Source: Marinibaculum pumilum
Lineage (GTDB): Bacteria; Pseudomonadota; Alphaproteobacteria; Ferrovibrionales; Ferrovibrionaceae
Assembly: GCF_042646425.1 (NCBI RefSeq)
Contig: NZ_JBHRTR010000034.1
Coordinates: forward strand, 310,001 to 374,000
Length of the DNA stretch: 64,000 nucleotides
Reading direction: 5' to 3'
Below the pieces are notes generated by a model, which did not search any database, had not been told where the DNA came from, and worked only from the letters and a program-made list of their open reading frames with translations. The position numbers and the translations under genes were made by a program. Positions 24,274 through 32,720 of this stretch are shown here, piece by piece. How positions within the stretch are numbered: position 1 is the stretch's first letter; each line of letters starts with the position of its first letter.

Positions 24274-25815
24274 GTGGAGGGGCTCACCTATTTCCTGGAC
24301 GGGCTGCTGACGATCGGCAGCGACCCGATCGCGCTGTTCGCGGTGCTCTGGGCGACCCTGCTGGGCATGGCGGTCGGCATGATGCCGGGGCTGACCGCGA
24401 CCCTTGGCGTGGCCCTGCTGACCACCCTGACCTTCCGGATGGCGCCCGGCGACGCGATCCTGATCCTGATCTGCATGTATGTCGGCGCCATCTACGGCGG
24501 CAGCCGCAGCGCCATCCTGCTGAACATCCCCGGCACCCCGGCCAATGCCGCCAGCGCCCTGGACGGCTTCCCGATGGCGCGGGCCGGCCGGGCGGGGGAG
24601 GCGCTGGTGCTCAGTACCGCGGGCTCCGCCATCGGCACGGTGATCGGCCTGATCGCCCTGGCGCTGGTGGCGCCGCTGCTGGCGGAGTTCGCGCTGAGCT
24701 TCGGCTCCTTCGAATTCTTCTGGCTGGCGGTGTTCGGCATCATCATCTCCGGCCACCTGACCGCCATCGACAACCCGGTGAAGGGCTGGATCGCCGGCTT
24801 CCTGGGGCTGCTGCTCGCCACCGTCGGGCAGGAGGGGATCCACGCCTATCAGCGCTTCAGCTATGGCTGGACCGACCTGGCCGGCGGCATCGGCCTCTTG
24901 CCGGCCCTGGTCGGGGCCTTCGGCTTCGCGGAGATCCTGTCGGTGATGAAGGCGCGCCGCTACGACGTGCTGCGCGACATGGGCTCCGCCGCCCTGCCGA
25001 AGCTGCGCACCCTGTGGGGCTACAGGCGCACCCTGTTCCGGTCCGGCATCCTGGGCACCCTGATGGGCCTGATCCCCGGGGTGGGGGAGGATATGGGCGC
25101 CTGGTCCTCCTATGCCGCCGCCCGCCGCGCCAGCCGCGAAAAGGCGCAGTTCGGCAAGGGCAGCCGCGAAGGGCTGCTGGCATCTGAGACCGGCAACAAT
25201 GCCGCGGTGCCGGGCGCGCTGATCCCGGTGCTGGTGCTGGCGGTGCCCGGCTCCGCCCCGGCGGCGGTGCTGCTGGCCGCGCTGCTGATCCACGGCATCC
25301 GGCCCGGCCCCCTGATCATGATCGAAAGCCCGGCCTTCGTGTTCGAGGTGGCGGGCATGCTGCTGTTCGCCGCCATCGGCATCCTGGTCCTGGGCCTGGC
25401 GCTGACCCGGCCGCTGCTGACGGTGCTGTCGGTGCCGCGCGAGCGGCTGATGCCGATCGTCTTCGTGCTCTGCACCGTCGGCGCCTTCGCCATCGCCAGC
25501 CGGGTCTTCGACATCTGGGTGATGCTGGCGATGGGCCTGGTCGGCTTCGCCCTGCGCGAGATGAAATACCCGATGGCGCCGCTGGTGCTGGGCATCGTGC
25601 TGGGCGACATCCTCGACAAGTCGCTGCGCCGCGGCATGACCCTGACCGACGGCAGTTTCGAACCCTTCCTGACCCGCCCGATCTCGATCGTGCTGTGGCT
25701 CGCCTGCCTGGCGACGATCCTGTTCAGCTTCTCCGCCGTGCGGCGGGTGGCCGGCAACGGGCTTCGCCGGCTGCTGCCGGGACGCCGCGGGGACACCGAC
25801 AAGGACCAGACCTGA
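24274..25815 (+). CDS. Tripartite tricarboxylate transporter large membrane subunit (TctA family)
   Basis: A 513-residue transporter subunit with around twelve helices. The double family motif is present: GMMPGLTATLGVALL near the N-terminus and NIPGTPANAASALDGFPMA (about residues 82-100), with a second GLIPGVGEDMGAW in the other half. GTG 24274 begins 9 bases after the tctB stop. It moves the ligand delivered by the TctC receptor, driven by the ion gradient. The next gene begins 4 bases after its stop. Confidence 0.93.
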   Translation: MEGLTYFLDGLLTIGSDPIALFAVLWATLLGMAVGMMPGLTATLGVALLTTLTFRMAPGDAILILICMYVGAIYGGSRSAILLNIPGTPANAASALDGFPMARAGRAGEALVLSTAGSAIGTVIGLIALALVAPLLAEFALSFGSFEFFWLAVFGIIISGHLTAIDNPVKGWIAGFLGLLLATVGQEGIHAYQRFSYGWTDLAGGIGLLPALVGAFGFAEILSVMKARRYDVLRDMGSAALPKLRTLWGYRRTLFRSGILGTLMGLIPGVGEDMGAWSSYAAARRASREKAQFGKGSREGLLASETGNNAAVPGALIPVLVLAVPGSAPAAVLLAALLIHGIRPGPLIMIESPAFVFEVAGMLLFAAIGILVLGLALTRPLLTVLSVPRERLMPIVFVLCTVGAFAIASRVFDIWVMLAMGLVGFALREMKYPMAPLVLGIVLGDILDKSLRRGMTLTDGSFEPFLTRPISIVLWLACLATILFSFSAVRRVAGNGLRRLLPGRRGDTDKDQT

Positions 25816-25819
25816 ACCG

Positions 25820-26659
25820 ATGACGACACAATCCCCTCTGCGCCTCTCTCTGTGCAATGAGGTGCTGCGGCACCTGCCCTTCGCCGAGCAATGCGCCTAT
25901 GCCGCCGCCCTGGGCTATGAGGGGCTGGAGATCGCGCCCTTCACCCTGGCCGACGACCCGACCGCGCTGACAGCGGCCGAGGTGCAGGCGGTGCGCCGGT
26001 CGCTGGCCGATAACGGCCTGGCCGCCACCGGCCTGCACTGGCTGCTGCTGGCGCCGAAGGGCCTGTCGATCACCGATCCCGACCCGGATGTACGGGCGGC
26101 GACCCGCCGGGTGATCGAGCGGCTCTGCGCCCTGGCCGGCGAACTCGACTGCCGGGTGCTGGTGCACGGCTCGCCGCACCAGCGGCGCACCGGCGGCGAT
26201 GGGGGCGCGGTCGAGCGCGCGGTGGAGATGCTGGCGATCGCGGGCGAGGCCGCGCGGGCCGCGGGGGTCACCTATTGCCTGGAGCCGCTGGCGCCGAAGG
26301 AGAACGACTTCGTGCATACCGTCGCGGAGGCAGCCGAGATCGTGCGCCGCATCGACAACCCGCATCTGCGCACGATGATCGACTGCAGCGCCGCCTCCCA
26401 GACGGAGGCGCAGCCGGTGGGCGAGGTGATCCGCGAATGGATGCCCTCGGGCCTGGTGCGGCATATCCAGCTGAACGACACCAACCGCCGCGGGCCGGGG
26501 GAGGGGGACCTGCCCTTCACGCCGATCCTGCAGGCGCTGATAGACACCGGCTATGACGGCGATATCGCCTTCGAGCCGTTCGTCTACAAGCCCGACGGCG
26601 GCGCCTGCGCCGCGCGGTCCATCGGCTATGTGAAAGGCATCCTGGAGGCGATCCGATGA
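25820..26659 (+). CDS. Sugar phosphate isomerase/epimerase family TIM barrel (AP endonuclease 2-like)
   Basis: A 279-residue xylose-isomerase-like TIM-barrel protein. LSLCNEVLRHLPFAEQ and AAALGYEGLEIAPF open the barrel; VTYCLEPLAPKENDF provides the metal Glu, IDCSAAS and IQLNDTNRR further ligand positions, and IAFEPFVYKPDGG the final Glu. Related enzymes isomerise or epimerise keto sugars such as inosose or tagaturonate. ATG 25820 is 4 bases after tctA. Its stop overlaps the next start (ATGA), so translation is coupled. A second member of the same superfamily is at 28083. Confidence 0.88.
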   Translation: MTTQSPLRLSLCNEVLRHLPFAEQCAYAAALGYEGLEIAPFTLADDPTALTAAEVQAVRRSLADNGLAATGLHWLLLAPKGLSITDPDPDVRAATRRVIERLCALAGELDCRVLVHGSPHQRRTGGDGGAVERAVEMLAIAGEAARAAGVTYCLEPLAPKENDFVHTVAEAAEIVRRIDNPHLRTMIDCSAASQTEAQPVGEVIREWMPSGLVRHIQLNDTNRRGPGEGDLPFTPILQALIDTGYDGDIAFEPFVYKPDGGACAARSIGYVKGILEAIR

Positions 26660-28086
26660 GCAAGGTGACAAAGGCATCGGTCGTATCCATCGACCTGTTC
26701 GAGCGCCCGGTGGTGCTGCGCATGCCGTTCCGCTTCGGCATCGTCACCCTGACCCATGCGCCGCAGGTCTTCGTCCGCCTGAAACTGGCGGACGGCAGCA
26801 CCGGCATCGCAGCCGAGATGCTGGCGCCGAAATGGTTCGACAAGAACCCGGACCTGACCAACGAGCAGAACTTCGACCAGCTGCGCCGCTCGCTGCTGCT
26901 GGCCGCGGAGCGCACCCTGGCGGGGCCGCAGGACCTGGCGCCCTTCGCCCTGCATGCGGCCCACGAGGCGGACCATCACGCGGCCTGCGCGGCGGAGGGG
27001 CTGAACGGCCTGGTCGCCGGCTTCGGCCTGGCGCTGGTCGACCGGGCCATCATCGACGCGGTCTGCCGGCGCGACGGCGTGTCCGTGTTCCGCGCGGTGG
27101 CGGAGAACCGGCTGGGCATCGGCAGCGACACCGCGCCCGACCTGCAGGGGTTCGATATCGGCGGCTTCCTGGCCGGCCTGGCGCCGGCGGCGACCATCGA
27201 GGCGCGGCACACGGTCGGGCTGGTGGATTCCCTGACCGACGCCGATATCCCGGCGGATGCCAGGCTGGACGACGGCCTGCCGCAGAGCCTGGAGGCGGCG
27301 GTCGCCACCTACGGCCTGCGCAGCTTCAAGCTCAAGGTGCAGGGCGATGTCGATGCCGATATCGACCGGCTCTGCGGCATCGCCGCGGTGATCGACGCGC
27401 AGCCCGCGCCCTACCGCTCCACCCTGGACGGCAACGAGCAGTACAGGACGCCGGAGGCGGTGCTGGAGCTGTGGCACCGCATCGCCGCCGAGCCGCGGCT
27501 GGAACGGCTGCGCGCCTCGATCCTGTTCATCGAGCAGCCGATCGCCCGCGCCGCCGCCCTGTCCGCCCCGCTGGGCCCGCTGGCCGAAGCCGCGCCGGTG
27601 GAGGTCGACGAGTCCGACGCCGATATCGATGTCTTCCCGCGGGCCAAGGCTTTGGGCTATGGCGGCATCTCGTCGAAGTCCTGCAAGGGCTTCTACCGCA
27701 GCCTCCTGAACCGCGCGCGCACCGCCGCCTGGAACGAGGAAGCCGGTGCGGAGCGCTACTTCATGTCGGCGGAGGACCTGACCACCCAGGCCGGCGTGGC
27801 GGTGCAGCAGGACCTGGCGCTCGCCACCCTGATCGGCTGCAGCCATGTGGAGCGCAACGGCCACCACTATGTCGACGGCATGGCCGGCGCGCCGGAGGCG
27901 GAGCAGGCGGCCTTCCTGTCGGCGCATCCCGACATCTACCACCGGCAGGCGGGGCGCGCCCGACTGAACATCCGCGACGGCAGCATCGCCATCGGCTCCC
28001 TCGACACGCCGGGCCTGGGGGTCGGCCCGCTGCCAGACTGGCAGGCGATGGATGCGATGCCGAAGCCGGGAAAGATCAGCGCATGA
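26656..28086 (+). CDS. Enolase-superfamily enzyme (mandelate racemase/muconate lactonizing type)
   Basis: A 476-residue protein, longer than usual members. Barrel residues fit the superfamily: base pair K225-x-K227 (FKLKVQGD), metal ligands D258 (STLDGNEQY), E293 (LFIEQPI) and E319 (VEVDESD), and K341 (SSKSCKGFYRS) on the opposite face. Such enzymes abstract the alpha-proton of a carboxylate and commonly dehydrate sugar acids. Extra sequence is seen in the N-terminal cap and the region after 370. It overlaps both neighbouring genes by ATGA. Dehydration or epimerisation of a sugar acid is the best guess. Confidence 0.88.
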   Translation: MSKVTKASVVSIDLFERPVVLRMPFRFGIVTLTHAPQVFVRLKLADGSTGIAAEMLAPKWFDKNPDLTNEQNFDQLRRSLLLAAERTLAGPQDLAPFALHAAHEADHHAACAAEGLNGLVAGFGLALVDRAIIDAVCRRDGVSVFRAVAENRLGIGSDTAPDLQGFDIGGFLAGLAPAATIEARHTVGLVDSLTDADIPADARLDDGLPQSLEAAVATYGLRSFKLKVQGDVDADIDRLCGIAAVIDAQPAPYRSTLDGNEQYRTPEAVLELWHRIAAEPRLERLRASILFIEQPIARAAALSAPLGPLAEAAPVEVDESDADIDVFPRAKALGYGGISSKSCKGFYRSLLNRARTAAWNEEAGAERYFMSAEDLTTQAGVAVQQDLALATLIGCSHVERNGHHYVDGMAGAPEAEQAAFLSAHPDIYHRQAGRARLNIRDGSIAIGSLDTPGLGVGPLPDWQAMDAMPKPGKISA

Positions 28087-28934
28087 GCGAGCCAGACCTG
28101 AAGAAGCTGTCCATCAACCTGGCCACCCTGCGCGGCCAGTGCGACCTGGTGCAGGCGGTCGATGTCTGCCTGAAGCACGGCATCACCGCCATCGCCCCCT
28201 GGCGCGACCAGATCGCCGCGGTGGGCCTGGACCGTGCCGCCCGCGCGGTGCGGGAGAACCGGCTGCAGGTCACCGGCCTGTGCCGCGGCGGCATGTTCCC
28301 GGCCGCGACCCCGGAGGAACGCCAGGCCGCCATCGACGACAATCTGCGCGCGCTGGAAGAGGCGGTGGCGCTGTCGGCCGACTGCCTGGTGCTGGTGGTC
28401 GGCGGCCTGCCCGACGGATCGAAGGATATCGGCGCCGCCCGGCAGATGGTCGCCGACGGCATCGCCGCGATCCTGGAGCGCTGCCGGAACGCGAAGATGC
28501 CGCTGGCGATCGAGCCGCTGCACCCGATGTATGCGGCCGACCGCGCCTGCATCAACACCATCGACCAGGCGCTGGACGTCTGCGACATCCTGGACCCGGA
28601 TAATACCGGCGGCATCGGCGTTGCGGTGGACGCCTACCATGTCTGGTGGGACCCGCGGCTGGAGGCGGCGCTGGCGCGTGCCGGCGAAGGCAACCGGATC
28701 CTGGCCCACCATATCTGCGACTGGCTGGTGCCGACGAAGGACCTGCTGCTGGACCGCGGCATGATGGGCGACGGGGTGATCGACCTCGCCCGCCTGCGCC
28801 GCCTGGTGCTGGCCGCCGGTTTCGACGGCCCGCAGGAGGTGGAGATCTTCTCCGCCGAGGACTGGTGGAAGCGCCCGGCGGACGAGACGGCGCGGACCTG
28901 CGTGGAACGCTGGCGGACGCACTGCCAGCCGTAG
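28083..28934 (+). CDS. Sugar phosphate isomerase/epimerase family TIM barrel, second copy
   Basis: A 283-residue protein of the same superfamily as the one at 25820 but clearly different in sequence. It begins LSINLATLRGQCDLVQAVD; MPLAIEPLHPMYAADRACI, GVAVDAYHVWWDP and HHICDWLV offer the metal-binding Glu, Asp and His, and VEIFSAEDWW ends the barrel. The start overlaps the previous stop (ATGA). It is the last gene of the run from 19204, and the next gene is convergent after 21 bases. Two isomerases in one operon suggest sequential steps on related sugars. Confidence 0.87.
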   Translation: MSEPDLKKLSINLATLRGQCDLVQAVDVCLKHGITAIAPWRDQIAAVGLDRAARAVRENRLQVTGLCRGGMFPAATPEERQAAIDDNLRALEEAVALSADCLVLVVGGLPDGSKDIGAARQMVADGIAAILERCRNAKMPLAIEPLHPMYAADRACINTIDQALDVCDILDPDNTGGIGVAVDAYHVWWDPRLEAALARAGEGNRILAHHICDWLVPTKDLLLDRGMMGDGVIDLARLRRLVLAAGFDGPQEVEIFSAEDWWKRPADETARTCVERWRTHCQP

Positions 28935-28955
28935 CGGAGGCGTGACGCCGGGCGG

Positions 28956-29384
28956 CTATGTCTCCGCTCGCGCCCCGGCCGGCGGGAACAGCCCGTCATA
29001 CCCCCAGGTGAAGACGAAGGTATAGGCCATGTAGAAGGCGCTGAAGGAGAGATCCATCAGCAGCGCCTCGGCCAGCGACACGTCCAGCCACCAGGCGAAG
29101 ACCGGCAGCAGCATCGCCATCAAGGACAGCTCGAACAGCGCCGCATGGGCGCACCGCAGCTTCAGGGTCTTGCGCGGGCTGCCGCGCCAGCGCTTCAGGG
29201 CGCGGTCGAAGCCCAGGTTGAACAGGTAGTTCCACAGCATTGCCGCAGTCCCGCCGAGCAGGGCGAGGGCACCGATCTGGTCGAGCGGGTGGGCGAATGC
29301 CCAAGCAAAGAGCGGGGTGACGAGCAAAAGGCCAATGGCCTCGAAGCTGACGGCCTGGCGGATACGGTCTGCAGTGCTGCGCAT
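28956..29384 (-). CDS. PACE family multidrug/biocide efflux protein
   Basis: A 142-residue inner-membrane protein with four helices in two bacterial-transmembrane-pair repeats. The first begins RIRQAVSFEAIGLL and has Glu15 at the position shown to be essential in AceI, the chlorhexidine exporter. The second contains FELSLMAMLLPVFAWWLDV. A paired WNYLFNLGFDR and YTFVFTWGYD close the repeats. ATG 29384 has GGAG 7 nt upstream. It is a single gene ending next to the convergent sugar isomerase. Efflux of polyamines or cationic biocides is known for the family; the substrate here is not known. Confidence 0.88.
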   Translation of the reverse strand: MRSTADRIRQAVSFEAIGLLLVTPLFAWAFAHPLDQIGALALLGGTAAMLWNYLFNLGFDRALKRWRGSPRKTLKLRCAHAALFELSLMAMLLPVFAWWLDVSLAEALLMDLSFSAFYMAYTFVFTWGYDGLFPPAGARAET

Positions 29385-29529
29385 GGGACGGCTCCGATGG
29401 GTATCGGGTCGTCCCGTCTGCGGACCAGGGAGGCCGGGCGAGGTCGTCCTCGCCTGCGACAGAGATGGGCTCCCGGCGCCCCTTTGGCAAGGCGGCGCCG
29501 GGAGAGTGCAGGTCGGCCGCGCAGCCTGC

Positions 29530-30291
29530 TCAGGCGCCCAGGCCGCCGGCGACGTTGATCGCCTGGCCGGTGATGTAGCCGGCGGAGGGTCCGGCCAGGA
29601 AGCCGACACTATCCGCCACCTCCTCGACCGTCGCGATGCGGCGGATCGTGTGCAGGTCCAGGATCTGCTCGTGGTCGGGCAGGTCGCCGGCGACCGAAGC
29701 CGCCATGTCGGTGGGCATGATCCCCGGCTGGACGATATTGACCGTGATGTTGCGCGGGCCGAGGTCGCGCGCCACCCCCCTGGCATAGCCGGCCAGCGCG
29801 GCCTTCGTGCCGGCATAGTCGGCGACACCGGGGAAGGGCACATGGGAGCCGAGCAGGGAACCGATATAGATGATGCGCCCGCCATCCGTCAGCCGGGGCG
29901 CGGCCGCCCGGGTGGTGGCGACCGGGCCCATGACATTGACCTGCCACTGGCGGTCATGGGCCACGGCGTCGAAGTCCGGATCGTCGACCGTCCGGCCCTG
30001 GACCGCGACGGCGGCATTGGCGACGAGGATGTCGAGCCTGCCGAAGGCGGCGATCACCTGCTCGATCAGCGGCCCGGCGGCGGAGAGATCCGCCTGGTCG
30101 CTGCGGACGGCGAGGGCGCGGACGCCCATGCCCTCCAGCTTCTGCACCACCGCTGCGGCCTTGTCCGCCGAAGACAGGTAGCTGATGGCGACATCCGCGC
30201 CCTTTGCGGCAAGCGCCTCCGCGGTGGCGGCGCCAAGGCCGCGCGAGCCGCCGGTGACGAGGGCAGCCTTGCCCGCCAGCAATCCGGTCAT
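29530..30291 (-). CDS. SDR family oxidoreductase
   Basis: A 253-residue classical short-chain dehydrogenase. It shows TGGSRGLG at the coenzyme site, NAAV, a catalytic Ser in IYIGSLLGS and YxxxK at YAGTKAALAG, followed by QPGIMPTDM. Order and length are typical of FabG-like 3-oxoacyl reductases. ATG 30291 is chosen (AAGGAA 6 nt upstream); ATG 30306 would add five residues. It is divergent from a TetR gene with a perfect 22-bp palindrome between them and is presumably its target. Confidence 0.9.
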   Translation of the reverse strand: MTGLLAGKAALVTGGSRGLGAATAEALAAKGADVAISYLSSADKAAAVVQKLEGMGVRALAVRSDQADLSAAGPLIEQVIAAFGRLDILVANAAVAVQGRTVDDPDFDAVAHDRQWQVNVMGPVATTRAAAPRLTDGGRIIYIGSLLGSHVPFPGVADYAGTKAALAGYARGVARDLGPRNITVNIVQPGIMPTDMAASVAGDLPDHEQILDLHTIRRIATVEEVADSVGFLAGPSAGYITGQAINVAGGLGA

Positions 30292-30351
30292 GACCGTTCC
30301 TTCCATATGCGGTCGGGCAGCGCCCGGCGGCAGCCGGTACGCTGCGCTTTA

Positions 30352-30373
30352 TATCGTAATGATCATTACGATA
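30352..30373. promoter_or_regulatory. Perfect 22-bp palindromic operator
   Basis: The 22 bases centred on TAATGATCATTA are fully self-complementary, with arms TATCGTAATGA. It lies 61 bases before the SDR start and 79 before the TetR start, in an AT-rich island of otherwise GC-rich DNA. It probably binds the TetR regulator at 30452, controlling both genes. CGAT motifs just to its right (30370-30381) may extend it. Confidence 0.7.
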
Positions 30374-30451
30374 ACGATCGATATGGAATTTGGACGGAAG
30401 GCGGTCAAGAGATTAAATAACGCTCATTATGAAACGAGCCGGACCGACCTG

Positions 30452-31063
30452 ATGGGACGCCATCGCGAATTCGATGTGGAGGAGGCCCTCGATGCCGCGC
30501 TGGGGGTGTTCTGGCGCAAGGGCTATGAGGGCGCCTCCTATGCCGACCTGACCGCGGCGACCGGGGTGGAGCGGCCGGCCCTCTATGCCGCCTTCGGCAA
30601 CAAGGAGGCGCTCTTCCGCCGCGCCCTGGCCCGCTACAACGAACATTACCTGGACTACCTGCCGGAGGCGCTTCTGCGCCCGACCTCCCGGGAGGTGGTC
30701 GCGCACCTTCTGGACGGCGCGATCGACCTGAACACCCGCTATCCCGAGCACAGGGGCTGCCTGGGCATCACCGGCAATCTGGCGGGGTCGGATGCTTCGG
30801 AGCCCGTGCGGCTGGCGCTGGTCGAGGCGCGCGCGGAAGGCGAGGCGCAGCTTCGCGAGCGGTTCGAGCGCGCCAGGGCGGAAGGCGACCTGCCGCCGGA
30901 TGCCAGTCCCGACGTGCTCGCGGCCTTCGTCATGGCCGTCCTCCACGGCATGTCGGTGCAGGCCAAGGCCGGCTTCAGTCGCGAGATGCTTCGCGCCGTC
31001 GCCGCGCAGGCGATTTCCGCCTGGCCGGCCGGCGAGTCCGCTCCGTCCGGCACCGCGTCCTAG
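30452..31063 (+). CDS. TetR/AcrR family transcriptional regulator
   Basis: A 203-residue regulator. The DNA-binding part is FDVEEALDAALGVFWRKGY followed by GASYADLTAATGVERPALYAAFGNKEALF (about residues 7-55), a version common in regulators of oxidoreductases and drug responses. The C-terminal domain contains RGCLGITGNLAG, typical of the TetR_C_16/AcrR-like group. ATG 30452 is preferred; an ATG at 30383 would add an unusual 23-residue leader and lacks a ribosome site. It is divergent from the SDR gene. Confidence 0.88.
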   Translation: MGRHREFDVEEALDAALGVFWRKGYEGASYADLTAATGVERPALYAAFGNKEALFRRALARYNEHYLDYLPEALLRPTSREVVAHLLDGAIDLNTRYPEHRGCLGITGNLAGSDASEPVRLALVEARAEGEAQLRERFERARAEGDLPPDASPDVLAAFVMAVLHGMSVQAKAGFSREMLRAVAAQAISAWPAGESAPSGTAS

Positions 31064-31114
31064 CCCCGGTCGTGCCGGCGGGGCGTTGACGCGCCCGGCA
31101 TTCGGTCGGAGAAT

Positions 31115-31128
31115 TTCCGAATTCGGAA
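31115..31128. promoter_or_regulatory. Perfect 14-bp palindrome upstream of GntR gene
   Basis: TTCCGAATTCGGAA is a perfect palindrome within a stretch in which GAATT recurs three times. It lies 22 bases before the GTG start of the GntR gene and is the probable autoregulatory operator of that protein and the operon behind it. Confidence 0.55.
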
Positions 31129-31149
31129 TTCAAAAATCCAGGTCCGTCC

Positions 31150-31839
31150 GTGAAGCCTTTCGCACCGGAACCCGCACTGACCGAGCGCGTCCGCGACGCC
31201 ATCGTCGGCGCGATCGTCGACGGCACCTTCCAGGCCGGCGAGCGGCTGGCGCAGGAGGATCTCGCGCAGCGGCTCGGCGTTTCCCGCCAGCCGGTCAGCC
31301 ATGCGCTGAACGTGCTGAAGGAGCAGGGGATCCTGGTCGAGCTCGGCCGCAAGGGGCTGACGGTCGCGCCGGTGGAGCCGGAGCGGCTGTGCCACCTCTA
31401 CGCCGTGCGCGGGCGCCTCGATGCGCTGGCGGCCGGGCTGGCCGCCGCCAGGGTGGCGGCAGGCACCGCGCCGGCCGGGCCGCTGGCGGAGGTCGAGGCG
31501 CTGCTCGTGGAGCAGTCGGCGCCCCGCGGCAGCGGCGATTTCGCTGCCAAGGTTGACGCGGACGTGGCCTTTCACACCGCGATCTACCGGCTGTCCGGCA
31601 ATCCGGTGATCGAGGAGGTGGCACGGCCCCACTGGGTGCATTTCCGCCGCTCGATCCAGGCCGTACTGGCCGATCCCGGCGAGCATCCGCTGGTCTGGCG
31701 CCAGCACTGCGCGATCTTCGACGCGATCCGTGCCGGCGATGCCGGCGCGGCGGAACACCTGTCGCTGGACCATGCCGAGACCGCCGCCGAACGGACCGCG
31801 GCGCGTCTGACGAAAGAACAGAAAGCCGAACCCGAATAA
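31150..31839 (+). CDS. GntR family transcriptional regulator (FadR/FCD subgroup)
   Basis: A 229-residue regulator. The winged helix is seen at LTERVRDAIVGAIVDGTF and LAQRLGVSRQPVSHALNVLKEQG (residues 10-60). The helical FCD effector domain follows, with metal-site-like residues DADVAFHTAIYRLSGN and WRQHCAIFDAI. GTG 31150 is used; the palindrome lies 22 bases before. The end of the gene overlaps a 15-bp tandem repeat containing its stop codon. The genes after it (PhyH, SAF oxidoreductase and possibly more) are the likely regulon. The effector is probably a small organic acid, by family analogy. Confidence 0.9.
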   Translation: MKPFAPEPALTERVRDAIVGAIVDGTFQAGERLAQEDLAQRLGVSRQPVSHALNVLKEQGILVELGRKGLTVAPVEPERLCHLYAVRGRLDALAAGLAAARVAAGTAPAGPLAEVEALLVEQSAPRGSGDFAAKVDADVAFHTAIYRLSGNPVIEEVARPHWVHFRRSIQAVLADPGEHPLVWRQHCAIFDAIRAGDAGAAEHLSLDHAETAAERTAARLTKEQKAEPE

Positions 31840-31880
31840 CCGGCACCCGAATAACCGGCACCCGAATAACCGGAACCCGA
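31830..31880 (+). repeat. 15-bp tandem repeat spanning the GntR stop codon
   Basis: Three copies of ACCCGAATAACCGGC (the third ending in GGA) and a partial fourth, ACCCGA. Each contains a TAA; the first is the GntR stop and, since 15 is a multiple of three, the others are in-frame back-up stops. The last partial copy sits next to the ribosome site (CGAGGAAA) of the PhyH gene. Each unit also contains TAACC, half of the operator motif seen elsewhere. Confidence 0.85.
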
Positions 31881-31892
31881 GGAAACGCCATC

Positions 31893-32711
31893 ATGAAACT
31901 GAGCGAAGACGAACTCCGGCGCTTCGACGAACAGGGCTACCTGTTCTTCCCCGGCCGCTTCACCCCGCAGGAGGCCGGGGTCCTGCACCGCGCCGCGGAC
32001 GAGGTCTATGCCCTGCACCGCGACGAGGTCTGGCGGGAGAAGAGCGGCGCGCCGCGCACCGCCTTCGCCGCGCACCGCTACAACGAGGCGTTCCGCCGGC
32101 TGGGTGCGCATCCGCGGCTGATCGAACCGGTGATGCAGATCCTCGGCGGGCCGGTCTACATGCACCAGTACAAGGTGAACGCGAAGGCCGCCTTCGACGG
32201 CGAGGTCTGGCAGTGGCACCAGGACTACGGCACCTGGCAGCGCGACGACGACATGCCGGAGCCGCGGGCGATGAACATCGCCGTGTTCCTGGACGAGGTG
32301 ACCGCGGCGAACGGCCCGCTGCTGTTCATTCCGGGCAGCCACAGGAAAGGCGTGGTCGCCGCCGGCCACGACCTGGAAACCACCAGCTATCCGCTCTGGA
32401 CCCTGGACCGCGAGACGGTGAAGGCGCTGGCCGACGAGGGCGGCTGCGTCGCGCCGACCGGGCCGGCGGGCTCGGTGCTGATGTTCTCCTCCCTGCTGGT
32501 CCATGCCAGCCCGCCGAACATCAGCCCGTTCGGACGCACCATCGTCTACCTGTCGCTCAACCATGTGGACAATCACATCCGCCGCTTCCAGCGCAAGGAA
32601 TGGATCGCGCATCGCGACTTCGAAGCCATCCGGGCGCTGCCGGACGACTGCCTGTCGGAACTTGCAGGGCGGGCCGGGATGGCGGAACCCGCACCCGCGG
32701 CCGCGGAATAG
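31893..32711 (+). CDS. Phytanoyl-CoA dioxygenase (PhyH/EctD-like) family protein
   Basis: A 272-residue Fe(II)/2-oxoglutarate oxygenase. The metal motif is VWQWHQDYGTW (H109, D111), then ANGPLLFIPGSHRKG and the distal His in LLVHASPPN. This WHQDYGTW form is shared with ectoine-hydroxylase-type members, but no ectoine genes are nearby, so the substrate is open. ATG 31893 has GAGGAAA 7 nt upstream. It lies 53 bases after the GntR gene and 9 before the SAF-domain gene. It differs from the PhyH protein at 9204. Confidence 0.9.
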   Translation: MKLSEDELRRFDEQGYLFFPGRFTPQEAGVLHRAADEVYALHRDEVWREKSGAPRTAFAAHRYNEAFRRLGAHPRLIEPVMQILGGPVYMHQYKVNAKAAFDGEVWQWHQDYGTWQRDDDMPEPRAMNIAVFLDEVTAANGPLLFIPGSHRKGVVAAGHDLETTSYPLWTLDRETVKALADEGGCVAPTGPAGSVLMFSSLLVHASPPNISPFGRTIVYLSLNHVDNHIRRFQRKEWIAHRDFEAIRALPDDCLSELAGRAGMAEPAPAAAE

Positions 32712-32720
32712 GAGGGCGCG

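Noticed and set aside
23479..25857. A 792-codon minus-strand frame over the tct genes
   Set aside because: Antisense of well-formed TctB and TctA proteins, with Gln/His/Arg-rich nonsense composition.
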